From Qipengyuania gaetbuli (GTDB lineage Bacteria > Pseudomonadota > Alphaproteobacteria > Sphingomonadales > Sphingomonadaceae): a stretch of 64,000 bases of DNA. This document shows, piece by piece, positions 55,825 through 64,000 of this stretch. The stretch spans positions 2,140,001-2,204,000 of the forward strand of contig NZ_JAIUZO010000002.1 of NCBI RefSeq assembly GCF_020171365.1, in the 5' to 3' direction. How positions within the stretch are numbered: the stretch's first letter is position 1; every line of letters starts with the position of its first letter. Made by a program: the position numbers and the translations under genes. Below the pieces are notes generated by a model, which was given only the letters and a program-made list of their open reading frames with translations, made no database searches and had not been told where the DNA came from.

Positions 55825-58800
55825 GCGGCCTGCTTTTCGCGCTTCTTCGACTTGCGGGCGATGCCCGACAGGCCCTTAGTCAGCTGGAACAGGCCGTTGA
55901 GGCGGCTTTCCGGCGAACTCCACGCCCGGCTGATCACCAGCTTCATGTCGGGGCGCAGCTTGGCCGTACCCTGGAGGCGGTCGACATAGGCAATGAGGCC
56001 CGGGCCGTCGGGGAAGTCGTCCTGGTGGAAGGTAACCAGCGTGCCGGCCGCGCCGACGTCGATCTTGGCGATGTTCGCCTCGATCGCCTGCAGCTTGATC
56101 TGGATGAGGCGGACGAGGTTCTCGGTGGCAAATGGCAGGGGGCCGAAGCGGTCGATCATCTCGGCAGCCAGTGCCTCTACATCGCCCTTGCTTTCCGCGT
56201 CGTTGAGGCGGCGGTAGAGCGCCATGCGCACGGCGAGGTCGGGGACGTAGTCCTCCGGAATCATGATCGGCGCATCCACCGTGATCTGCGGGCTGACCGT
56301 CTCGCGCTTGGGCTCGAGACCAAGCTCGCCGGCCTTGGCGGCCAGGATCGCGTCCTCCAGCATCGACTGGTAGAGCTCGAACCCGACCTCGCGGATGTGG
56401 CCTGACTGTTCGTCGCCCAACAAATTGCCCGCGCCGCGAATGTCGAGGTCGTGGCTGGCCAGCTGGAAGCCTGCGCCCAGGCTGTCGAGATCGCCGAGGA
56501 CCTTGAGGCGCTTTTCCGCCACTTCCGATAGCTGCGTGTCGGCGGCGTAGGTGAGGTAGGCATAGGCGCGCAGTTTCGACCGGCCCACACGGCCGCGCAG
56601 CTGGTAGAGCTGCGCGAGGCCGAAGATGTCGGCCCGGTGGATGATGATCGTGTTCGCGCTCGGCAGGTCGAGGCCGCTTTCGACGATGGTCGTCGCCAGC
56701 AGCACGTCGTATTTGCCCTCGTAGAAGGCGCTCATCCGCTCTTCGATCTCGCCTGCACCCATCTGGCCGTGGGCGGCGACGAATTTCACTTCCGGCACGT
56801 GTTCGTGGAGCCAGTCGGACACCTGTTCCATGTCCGAAATGCGCGGCACGACGATGAAGCTCTGCCCGCCGCGATGGTGTTCGCGCAGCAGCGCCTCGCG
56901 CATCACCATGTCGTCCCATTCCATGACGTAGGTGCGCACCGCGAGGCGATCCACGGGCGGCGTCTGGATGGTCGAGAGTTCGCGCAGGCCAGTCATGGCC
57001 ATCTGCAGCGTGCGCGGGATGGGCGTGGCGGTCAGCGTCAGCATATGCACGTCGGCGCGCAGCTGCTTGAGCTTTTCCTTGTGGTTCACCCCGAAGCGCT
57101 GCTCCTCGTCCACGATCACGAGTCCGAGGTTCTTGAACTTGGTCTGCTTCGAGAGGATCGCGTGGGTGCCGACGACGATGTCGATATCGCCCTTTTCCAG
57201 CCCTTCGCGCGTATCCTTCATTTCCTTGGCAGGGACGAGGCGCGAGAGGCGGCCAACCTTTAAGGGGAAGCCGTTGAAACGCTGGCTGAAGTTCTCGAAA
57301 TGCTGGCGCGCGAGCAGGGTGGTCGGCGCTACAATCGCAACCTGCTGGCCGTTCATCGCGGCGACGAAGGCGGCGCGCAGGGCGACCTCGGTCTTGCCGA
57401 AGCCGACGTCGCCACAGACCAGCCGGTCCATCGGCTTGCCGCTCTCGAGATCGGACAGGACGTCGGCAATGGCGCGGTCCTGGTCGTCGGTTTCCTCGTA
57501 CTGGAAGCGGTCGAGGAACTGGTTGTACGGGCCCTCCTCGACCTCCAGCACGGGCGCCTTCCGCAGAGCGCGCGCTGCTGCGACCTTGAGCAGTTCGCCC
57601 GCGATTTCGCGGATACGCTCCTTCAGGCGGGCTCGGCGCTTCTGCCAGGCTTCGCCGCCCAGCTTGTCGAGCATGACCGCTTCCTCGGAAGAGCCGTAGC
57701 GGCTGAGAACGTCGATGTTCTCCACCGGGATGAACAGCTTGTCGCCGCCCTTGTATTCCAGCTGCACGCAGTCGTGCTTCGACTTGCCGACCTGGATGGG
57801 CGAGAGGCCGAGATACTTGCCGATACCGTGCTCGGTATGGACGATGAGATCGCCTACCGCGAGAGCCTGCAATTCGGCAAGGAATGCGTCGGCGTCCTTG
57901 CGCTTCTTCTTGCGGCGCACGAGGCGGTCGCCGAGGATGTCCTGCTCGGTGAGCAGTTCCATCTCGTCATTGGCGAAGCTGGCCTCCAGCGGCAGGACCA
58001 TGGCGGCGGGCTTGCCCTTGGCAGAGAGGCCGAGCGCTTCCTGCCAGCTGTCCGCCAGCGCGACCGGCTGGCCCGCTTCTTCCAGAATCGACGCGATGCG
58101 GGCGCGGCTGCCGGTCGAATAGGCAGCGAGTAGCGGGCGCTTGCCCGCCTTGCCGAGAGCTTTCAGGTGATCCGCCAGCACCGGGTAGACATTGTCGCCG
58201 CGTGCGCGTTCGGGTGTGAAATCGCGGCCCGAGCGGAAGCCGAAACCGACCACCGTGTCGCTCTCCGGCTCGTCGAATGGCGTTGCACGGTGCGCGGGCG
58301 CTGCGGCGAGCGCCTGCTTGAACTCGTCTTCCTTCAGGTAGAGCGCGTCGGGTGCCAGCGGGCGGTAATTGCCCTTGGCCTGCCCGCTGATCGCCTTCCT
58401 CTGCTCGAAATAGTCGGAGACGTCCTTGATACGCTCTTCCGCCGCAGCGAGCGAAGCCTGGTCGATGACGACGAGGTCATCCTCGCCGAGGTGGTCGAAC
58501 AGCGTGACCAGCCGGTCTTCGAACAGCGGCAGCCAGTGTTCCATTCCGGCGAGCCTGCGCCCCTCGCTGACCGCTTCGTAGAGCGGGTCCTGCGTGGCAT
58601 TGGCGCCGAACATCTCGCGATACCGGCTGCGGAAGCGCTTGATGCTGTCTTCGTCGAGCAGCGCCTCGCTGGCAGGCAGCAGCAAATGGCTGTCGAGCCT
58701 GCCGGTGGACATCTGCGTGTTCGGGTCGAAACTGCGCAGGGACTCCAGCTCGTCGCCGAAGAAGTCGAGCCGCAGGGCTTCGTCGAGGCCGCTCGGGAAG

Positions 58801-59312
58801 ACGTCCACGATCGACCCACGAATGGCGTATTCGCCCTTGTCGATGACCGTGTCGGTGCGGCTGTAGCCCTGTTTCTGGAGCAGCAGCGACAGGCTTTCAC
58901 GTCCGATTTCCGTGCCGGGTTTGAACTCGCGCACGCTTTCGCGAATACGGAACGGCGTGAGCACGCGCTGGAGCACGGCATTGGCCGTGGTGACTACCAG
59001 CTGCGCCTTCGCCTTGCCGGTCTGCAGGCGGTGAAGCGCAGCCAGCCGTTTGGCACTGACCGACAGTGCCGGGCTGGCGCGGTCGTAGGGCAGCGAATCC
59101 CAGGCGGGAAACTCGATGACGTCGAGCTCGGGTGCGAAGAAATGCGCCGCATCGGTGATGGCCCGCATCGCCGCATCGTCGGGCGCGATGAAGACGGCGC
59201 GTCCCGTGCTGGCGCGCGCAAGGTCGGCCATCACCAGTGGCTGCGCCCCGCGGGCGACCTGCGCCAGCGTCAGCGGCTGGCGGGCTTTGAGGATCCGGGA
59301 AAGGTCGGGCAT
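55821..59312 (-). CDS. mfd: Transcription-repair coupling factor Mfd
   Basis: 1163-residue translocase that removes stalled RNA polymerase and recruits UvrA. N-terminal UvrB-homology region, then the RNAP-interacting domain (GDLIVHTEHGIGKYLGL), RecG-like helicase motifs (VCGDVGFGKTEVALRAA, VDEEQRFGV, and the LYQLRGRVGRS motif), and a C-terminal TRCF domain. Length is normal. Its stop overlaps the end of the EAL gene by four bases. Confidence 0.96.
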   Translation of the reverse strand: MPDLSRILKARQPLTLAQVARGAQPLVMADLARASTGRAVFIAPDDAAMRAITDAAHFFAPELDVIEFPAWDSLPYDRASPALSVSAKRLAALHRLQTGKAKAQLVVTTANAVLQRVLTPFRIRESVREFKPGTEIGRESLSLLLQKQGYSRTDTVIDKGEYAIRGSIVDVFPSGLDEALRLDFFGDELESLRSFDPNTQMSTGRLDSHLLLPASEALLDEDSIKRFRSRYREMFGANATQDPLYEAVSEGRRLAGMEHWLPLFEDRLVTLFDHLGEDDLVVIDQASLAAAEERIKDVSDYFEQRKAISGQAKGNYRPLAPDALYLKEDEFKQALAAAPAHRATPFDEPESDTVVGFGFRSGRDFTPERARGDNVYPVLADHLKALGKAGKRPLLAAYSTGSRARIASILEEAGQPVALADSWQEALGLSAKGKPAAMVLPLEASFANDEMELLTEQDILGDRLVRRKKKRKDADAFLAELQALAVGDLIVHTEHGIGKYLGLSPIQVGKSKHDCVQLEYKGGDKLFIPVENIDVLSRYGSSEEAVMLDKLGGEAWQKRRARLKERIREIAGELLKVAAARALRKAPVLEVEEGPYNQFLDRFQYEETDDQDRAIADVLSDLESGKPMDRLVCGDVGFGKTEVALRAAFVAAMNGQQVAIVAPTTLLARQHFENFSQRFNGFPLKVGRLSRLVPAKEMKDTREGLEKGDIDIVVGTHAILSKQTKFKNLGLVIVDEEQRFGVNHKEKLKQLRADVHMLTLTATPIPRTLQMAMTGLRELSTIQTPPVDRLAVRTYVMEWDDMVMREALLREHHRGGQSFIVVPRISDMEQVSDWLHEHVPEVKFVAAHGQMGAGEIEERMSAFYEGKYDVLLATTIVESGLDLPSANTIIIHRADIFGLAQLYQLRGRVGRSKLRAYAYLTYAADTQLSEVAEKRLKVLGDLDSLGAGFQLASHDLDIRGAGNLLGDEQSGHIREVGFELYQSMLEDAILAAKAGELGLEPKRETVSPQITVDAPIMIPEDYVPDLAVRMALYRRLNDAESKGDVEALAAEMIDRFGPLPFATENLVRLIQIKLQAIEANIAKIDVGAAGTLVTFHQDDFPDGPGLIAYVDRLQGTAKLRPDMKLVISRAWSSPESRLNGLFQLTKGLSGIARKSKKREKQAA

Positions 59313-59348
59313 CGAAGGGACAGCGCGATAGCGTCCCCCCTGTTCCCG

Positions 59349-59627
59349 TCAACGCGGAATGTCGACATAATCGAGCAGCTGCATCTTCGCCATCAGCGCG
59401 CCTTGGAAGCGGACCGGCGTTTCCTGCGTTTTCAGCGCCCAGGCCATGACATCGACGTCGTCTTCCTCGAGCAGCGCCTCGAACCAGCCGAGTTCCTCCT
59501 CGCCCCAGCCTTCGTGATAGCGATCGAAAAAGCCGCCGATCATGTAATCGGCTTCGCGCGTGCCGCGGTGCCAGGCACGGAAACGGGCGCGCTGCTTGCG
59601 GCCTTCGAATGTCAGGGCTTGAACCAT
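59349..59627 (-). CDS. sdhE: Succinate dehydrogenase assembly factor SdhE
   Basis: 92-residue protein; promotes FAD attachment to SdhA. The RAWHRGTREADYMIGGFFDRY region contains the family's RGxxE-type signature (RGTREAD), and ELGWFEALLEEDD follows. The ATG at 59627 gives the normal length; the earlier in-frame start would overlap recG. It lies between the divergent recG and mfd, 36 bases upstream of mfd. Confidence 0.92.
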   Translation of the reverse strand: MVQALTFEGRKQRARFRAWHRGTREADYMIGGFFDRYHEGWGEEELGWFEALLEEDDVDVMAWALKTQETPVRFQGALMAKMQLLDYVDIPR

Positions 59628-59684
59628 GGATGGGGCGGGTAGGGCACTCGCCAAACGCGTGCAAGCGGCTATAGCGTGTGGACG

Positions 59685-61748
59685 ATGCGGCCCGACGTCC
59701 TCAACCCCCTGTTCGCCGAAACCGAGACGCTGGACGGCGTCGGCCCGAAGCTGAAGAAGCCGCTAGACAAGCTCGGCCTGACGCGGCTGCGCGACCTCGT
59801 CTACCACCTCCCCGAACGCTTCGTGTCGCGCCGCGCGGTGGAGACGCTCGACGAGGCGGGCGAGGGCGAGAACATCGTCGTCAAGCTAACTGTCACCGAA
59901 CATCGCAGCGGCCGCTCGCCGCGCGCGCCTTACCGCGTGCTGGCGCAGGACAGCATCGGCAACGTCCTCGCCCTGACCTATTTCGGGCGCGCGTCCTATA
60001 CCGCCAAGAAACAGCTGCCCGTGGGCGAAACCCGCTGGGTAGCGGGCAAGCTCGAACGCTTCGGTGACATGCTGCAGATCGTCCATCCCGACCACGTGGT
60101 GGAGGAAGGCGGCGATACGCTGCAACGCCTGTGCGAGCCGGTCTATCGCCTGTCAGAAGGGCTAACCCAGCCCAAGGTGGCGGGCCTCGTCGAGCAGGCG
60201 CTGGCGCGGTGTCCGGAATTACCCGAATGGATCGAACCGACACAGGTCGCCAAGGAAGGCTGGCCCGCGTGGCGCGAGGCGGTGGTCCGCGCGCACAAGG
60301 CCGAGGACAGGCTGGCGCGCGACCGGCTGGCCTATGACGAGCTGTTCGCCAATTCGCTGGCCCTGATGCTGGTGCGCGCCGACAATCGCCGGCGCAAGGG
60401 TCAGCCATTGAAGGGCGACGGCAGCTATCGCGGCAAGCTCGACCTGCCGTTCCCGCTGACGGGGGCGCAGAAGCGTTCGATCGCCGAGATAGAAGGCGAC
60501 ATGGCGCAGGAAGCGCCGATGCTGCGCCTGCTGCAGGGCGATGTCGGGGCGGGCAAGACCGTCGTCGCGCTGGAGGCCATGCTGATCGCGGTGGAGGCGG
60601 GTGCGCAGGCGGCACTGCTCGCGCCCACCGAAATCCTCGCCCGCCAGCATTACGAGAGCCTGCGCCGCATGGCCGAGCCGACCGGCTCGCACGTTGCCCT
60701 GCTGACCGGGCGCGACAAGGGCAAGGCCCGCGAGGCGACGCTGATGGGCCTCCTCGACGGCAGCATCGATATCGTCGTCGGCACCCATGCGATTTTCCAG
60801 GACAAGGTCGCCTATCGCAATCTCGCCATGGTGGTGATCGACGAACAGCACCGCTTCGGGGTCGGCCAGCGACTGATGCTCGCAAGCAAGGGCAAGCGCG
60901 CGCCGCACGTACTTGCCATGACCGCAACGCCGATCCCGCGCACGCTGACGCTGGCCCAATATGGCGAACTGGACGTCAGCAAGCTCGACGAATTGCCACC
61001 GGGACGACAGGCCATCGACACGGTGGTAATGGGGCAGGACCGCATCCCTGCGCTGGTCGAACGGCTCGCGGCGCAAATCGCGGATGGGCGGCAGGCCTAC
61101 TGGGTCTGTCCGATGGTCCGCGAAAGCGACGGAGCGGACGAGATCGCGGCTGCCGAGGCCCGCTACGCCTCGCTGAAAGAGCGGTTCGGCGACGACGTCG
61201 TGCTCGTCCATGGCCAGCTGGCCCCGGAAATGAAGGACGCGGCCATGGAACGCTTCGCCAGCGGCCATGCCAAGCTACTGGTAGCGACCACGGTGATCGA
61301 GGTCGGCGTAGACGTGCCTAACGCGACGCTCATGGTGATCGAGCAGGCGGAGCGCTTCGGCCTGGCCCAGCTCCACCAGCTACGCGGACGGGTGGGGCGG
61401 GGGAGCGAGAAGAGCTTCTGCGTACTGCTGCATGGCGAAATGCTGTCGGAAACCGCACGCGAACGCCTCGCCCTGATGCGCGAGACGCAGGACGGTTTCG
61501 TCCTTGCCGAGGAGGATTTGCGCCTGCGCGGCGGAGGCGAATTGCTCGGCACGCGGCAATCGGGCGACACGCCTTTCGCCATCGCCAGTTTCGAGCAGAT
61601 CACCGAACTGCTGCCCAAGGCGCATGACGATGCCCGCCTGCTGATGGAACGCGACGGCGGGCTGGAAGGCGACCGCGGCGAGGCGGCGCGCATCTTGCTT
61701 TACCTGTTCGAGCGCGATTTCGGCGTAAAGACCCTACGCGGCGGCTAG
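59685..61748 (+). CDS. recG: ATP-dependent DNA helicase RecG
   Basis: 687-residue helicase that remodels stalled replication forks and recombination intermediates. N-terminal wedge/OB domain, then LLQGDVGAGKTVVALEAM, DEQHRFGV, TATPIPRTLTLAQYG and QLHQLRGRVGRG. The ATG at 59685 gives the family start (MRPDVLNPLFAE). Divergent from sdhE; its stop is 26 bases from the convergent ABC1-kinase gene. Confidence 0.96.
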   Translation: MRPDVLNPLFAETETLDGVGPKLKKPLDKLGLTRLRDLVYHLPERFVSRRAVETLDEAGEGENIVVKLTVTEHRSGRSPRAPYRVLAQDSIGNVLALTYFGRASYTAKKQLPVGETRWVAGKLERFGDMLQIVHPDHVVEEGGDTLQRLCEPVYRLSEGLTQPKVAGLVEQALARCPELPEWIEPTQVAKEGWPAWREAVVRAHKAEDRLARDRLAYDELFANSLALMLVRADNRRRKGQPLKGDGSYRGKLDLPFPLTGAQKRSIAEIEGDMAQEAPMLRLLQGDVGAGKTVVALEAMLIAVEAGAQAALLAPTEILARQHYESLRRMAEPTGSHVALLTGRDKGKAREATLMGLLDGSIDIVVGTHAIFQDKVAYRNLAMVVIDEQHRFGVGQRLMLASKGKRAPHVLAMTATPIPRTLTLAQYGELDVSKLDELPPGRQAIDTVVMGQDRIPALVERLAAQIADGRQAYWVCPMVRESDGADEIAAAEARYASLKERFGDDVVLVHGQLAPEMKDAAMERFASGHAKLLVATTVIEVGVDVPNATLMVIEQAERFGLAQLHQLRGRVGRGSEKSFCVLLHGEMLSETARERLALMRETQDGFVLAEEDLRLRGGGELLGTRQSGDTPFAIASFEQITELLPKAHDDARLLMERDGGLEGDRGEAARILLYLFERDFGVKTLRGG

Positions 61749-61774
61749 GCCCTGGACGCGACAGGCCGGCAAAC

Positions 61775-63109
61775 CTACGCGGCGGTTTCTGCCAGCAGGT
61801 CCCCGACGATCGAACGCACGTCCACCCGCGCTTTCAGCCTTGCGCCGAGCAGCGCGGTCCCGCTCACCTTGCGCTGGACGAACAGCGTTTCGGGCGGCGG
61901 GACGTGCCAGCTCTGCTTGTCCTTGGCGATCGGCATCGCCTCTTCCGTGATCTCAGGCACGAAAGCCCGGTCGCCGAAGTCGAACTTCCCGGGCCGCGCC
62001 ATTTCGGTAACGATGATGTCGATGGCCTTGGCAATCCGCTCTGGATGGCGAGCGAGCGCTTGGGGGGAAATAAAGCCAGCAGAGACGGCCTCCTCGCGGA
62101 CCCGTTCGCGGTCCTCGTCCAGTCCTGCCTGCAGCAGGCGGCGGTAGTGCGAGGCGACCGCCGGATCGACTTTGCGGGCTGCGCCGAAATCGAGCAGCAC
62201 GACCTGCCCGGTATCGGCGCGGAAACGGTAGTTCGCGAAATTGGGGTCGGTCTGCATGAAGCCGAAATCGAATAATTCGCGCCCGACCAGTTCGATGAAG
62301 CTCGAGAAGACCGAATCGCGCAGGTCCTGCGGTTCGTCCGCCAGCGCCTCGATCGGGCGGCCCTCCTCGAAACTCATGGCAAGGATGTGCGGGCGGGTCA
62401 GGTCCGGCTGCAGCTCGGGCACCACGAAGCGCGCGTCGCCGTCCAGCAGTTCGGCATAGACCTGCATCATCCGGCCTTCGCGCTCGTAATCGGCTTCCTC
62501 GCGCAGCTGCTCCTTCGCCGCAGCCAGCATCGGCGCGATATCTAGGCTGTCGGGCAAGAGGCCGGTCATGCGCAGCAGTCCGGCGACATTGTCCACGTCC
62601 GATTCGATGCTCTTGGCAACGCCGGGATATTGCACCTTGATCGCCACCGCGCGCCCGTCGCGGGTCAGGGCTCGGTGGACCTGTCCGATGGACGCGGCGG
62701 CGATGGGGCGCGGCTCGAACCGGCGGAAGAGCTTGCGCCAGTCCGTGCCCCACTGCTCGGCCAGCACCTTGTCTAGCTGGCGTGGCGGCATGAAATCGGC
62801 CTGTTCGCGCAGGCGGGCGAGGATGGCGGAAAGCTCGGGCGGCAGGGCATCGCCTGCGTCCATGGAAATCATCTGGCCCAGCTTCATCGCCGCGCCGCGC
62901 ATGTGCGACAGCTTGTCCGCCATGCGTTTCGCATTGCCTGGGGTGAGGAGCAGCTGGTCCATGCTCGGCCGCTCGCCTGCAGCCAGCCGGCGTGCGCCTT
63001 CGCCCAGCGCGCCGGCGAACATGCCGCCTGCCAGCCCGCCGAAGCCTGCCAGCCTGCCCAGGCGCGATGCCGGGACCGGCCGCGCGCGCCGCTTGTCCTC
63101 GTCAGCCAT
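61775..63109 (-). CDS. ABC1/UbiB-family atypical kinase
   Basis: 444 residues. The AarF/ABC1 family marks are KLGQMISMDAGDALPPEL (KxGQ), AAASIGQVHRA (Ala-rich loop), AIKVQYPGV (VAIK-type lysine) and LLDFGAARK. Family members act in ubiquinone synthesis or lipid homeostasis. No C-terminal two-helix membrane anchor is obvious, so it may be the soluble type. The start overlaps the phosphatase stop by eight bases. Confidence 0.87.
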   Translation of the reverse strand: MADEDKRRARPVPASRLGRLAGFGGLAGGMFAGALGEGARRLAAGERPSMDQLLLTPGNAKRMADKLSHMRGAAMKLGQMISMDAGDALPPELSAILARLREQADFMPPRQLDKVLAEQWGTDWRKLFRRFEPRPIAAASIGQVHRALTRDGRAVAIKVQYPGVAKSIESDVDNVAGLLRMTGLLPDSLDIAPMLAAAKEQLREEADYEREGRMMQVYAELLDGDARFVVPELQPDLTRPHILAMSFEEGRPIEALADEPQDLRDSVFSSFIELVGRELFDFGFMQTDPNFANYRFRADTGQVVLLDFGAARKVDPAVASHYRRLLQAGLDEDRERVREEAVSAGFISPQALARHPERIAKAIDIIVTEMARPGKFDFGDRAFVPEITEEAMPIAKDKQSWHVPPPETLFVQRKVSGTALLGARLKARVDVRSIVGDLLAETAA

Positions 63110-63575
63110 GATCGGACAGCAGCACTGCCACGAGCGCCTGCGCGCCCGCATCGACTTCGTTCCAGGTCACGCGAAACCCGTCCGTGCCGCCGTAATAGGG
63201 ATCGCCCACCTCGCGGCCCTTCTGGCCGGGCACGAGGTCGAGCAGCATGACTGTGCGCGCCTTGCCATTGCCGGGATCGCGCGCGGCGATACCGTGCATG
63301 TTCGACCGGTCCATGCCGAGGATGAAATCGAAGCGGTGGAAATCCTCTGCCGCCAGCTGCCGCCCGCGATAGCCCGAAATGTCGATGCCTTGCCTGCGCG
63401 CCTCGTCGATACTGCGCGGATCGGGCGGCTGGCCGACATGGTAGTCGGCCGTGCCGGCGCTATCGACAAGCACGTCGAGCCCGGCCTCCTGTGCAGCGCG
63501 GCGGAAGGCGGCTTCGGCAAGGGGGGACCGGCAGATGTTGCCGAGGCAGACGAACAATACGGAATGGGACGGCAT
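63102..63575 (-). CDS. Low-molecular-weight protein-tyrosine phosphatase
   Basis: 157 residues. The P-loop CLGNICRSP (CX5R) is at about residues 11-19 and the general-acid Asp is in VGDPYYGGTDGF, both needed for activity. Members act on phosphotyrosine or arsenate; no tyrosine-kinase or polysaccharide gene is next to it. The ATG at 63575 is right before the P-loop strand (PSHSVLFVCLGN). Confidence 0.92.
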   Translation of the reverse strand: MPSHSVLFVCLGNICRSPLAEAAFRRAAQEAGLDVLVDSAGTADYHVGQPPDPRSIDEARRQGIDISGYRGRQLAAEDFHRFDFILGMDRSNMHGIAARDPGNGKARTVMLLDLVPGQKGREVGDPYYGGTDGFRVTWNEVDAGAQALVAVLLSDHG

Positions 63576-63733
63576 GACCGCCCAACGAGGCAGCGGCCCC
63601 GTGGTTTCAGACAAATGTTGATTTGGTGACACGCGAGGGACGCGGTGCAGGATAAGTGGTTGATCTGCGATAAAGGCTTTGGCGCAAGGTGCTCGCCTAC
63701 TCGCAGCCATGCATGGTAATTCGATTTTCGCGT

Positions 63734-64000
63734 CTAAACGGCAGAATTAGGAACGGAAATCGAGCTCGCGTGACCATTGCTTGCACCTGCTTTTCGGCGC
63801 GTTGGCATAAAGATGGTATCGCTTACACTCCGCGGCAATAATCGCTCGATCAACACGCTTATCCCCGCACTGAAGCCGGCGATTGCGATGGTCACAAGTG
63901 CATCAACAAGAGGAGAGCCGAACATTCCTGCTCCGAAAGCAATTTTCGCCATTCCGAGGCTTATCAGTCCATGCATTACATAAATCGGCAGCGTCTTTTG
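63734..64000 (-). CDS. Acyltransferase-3-like membrane protein, C-terminal fragment (cut by window edge)
   Basis: The frame is open to the right edge; about 88 codons are visible. TLPIYVMHGL is the typical segment before the last helices of acyltransferase-3/OpgC-type proteins, followed by two helices and a polar C-terminal tail. The catalytic His near the N-terminus is outside the window. The 158 bases between its stop and the phosphatase start show no gene. Confidence 0.5.
   Translation of the reverse strand, partial: QKTLPIYVMHGLISLGMAKIAFGAGMFGSPLVDALVTIAIAGFSAGISVLIERLLPRSVSDTIFMPTRRKAGASNGHASSISVPNSAV

Overview
The window looks like chromosomal DNA of a GC-rich alphaproteobacterium of the Sphingomonadales, most likely Erythrobacteraceae (Erythrobacter/Qipengyuania-like). 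This rests on protein-level resemblance and on the neighbourhoods lepB-rnc-era, argJ next to an inositol-phosphatase-like gene and secA, and sdhE between mfd and recG. It is inference, not a database match. Coding density is very high, many genes overlap by 1-4 bases, and GTG or TTG starts are common.

Layout. 1-8995: cut phospholipase D-like gene, MgtC/DUF4010 membrane protein, DUF805 protein, lepB-rnc-era operon, pgi, an atypical Nramp-like transporter, and a soluble winged-helix/TolB/TPR regulator. 9146-16949: tautomerase with a clear terminator, MBL-fold hydrolase, DEAD-box helicase behind a structured leader, an Xre-type regulator followed by three tandem paralogous four-helix membrane proteins, glutathione reductase, and a DAO-type flavoenzyme. 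17009-27026: NAD-dependent reductase, TspO, UbiK, recO-leuB, GT2-GtrA and PMT-type glycosyltransferases, a divergent TetR/membrane-protein pair sharing two perfect palindromes, and a metZ-SDR-DsbA/HCCA-like operon. 27031-29177: three TadE/TadG-type pilus assembly genes. 29380-42318: S9 peptidase, apaG, ppk-ppx, argJ-IMPase, a TonB-domain protein, secA and a GNAT acetyltransferase. 42380-43117: TauE/SafE exporter.

43126-53439 is a genomic island of about 10.3 kb at the 3' end of tRNA-Asn(GTT). A tyrosine integrase lies next to the tRNA, a decayed copy of the tRNA 3' end marks the far boundary, and both ends carry the same pair of C-rich repeats with 12-bp spacing (putative integrase arm sites). 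Its cargo is a complete type III restriction-modification system (mod-res), an Mrr-family endonuclease, two small DNA-binding proteins typical of excision and replication modules, and several proteins I do not recognise, one of them frameshifted.

53593-64000: nadK, an EAL-domain protein with a degenerate GGDEF domain, mfd, sdhE, recG, an ABC1/UbiB-family kinase, a low-molecular-weight tyrosine phosphatase, and the cut C-terminus of an acyltransferase-3 membrane protein.

The least explained parts are the Xre plus three-paralogue membrane cassette (12299-14045) and the unrecognised cargo of the island. Functions are assigned from motifs and family resemblance by eye; no search was run.
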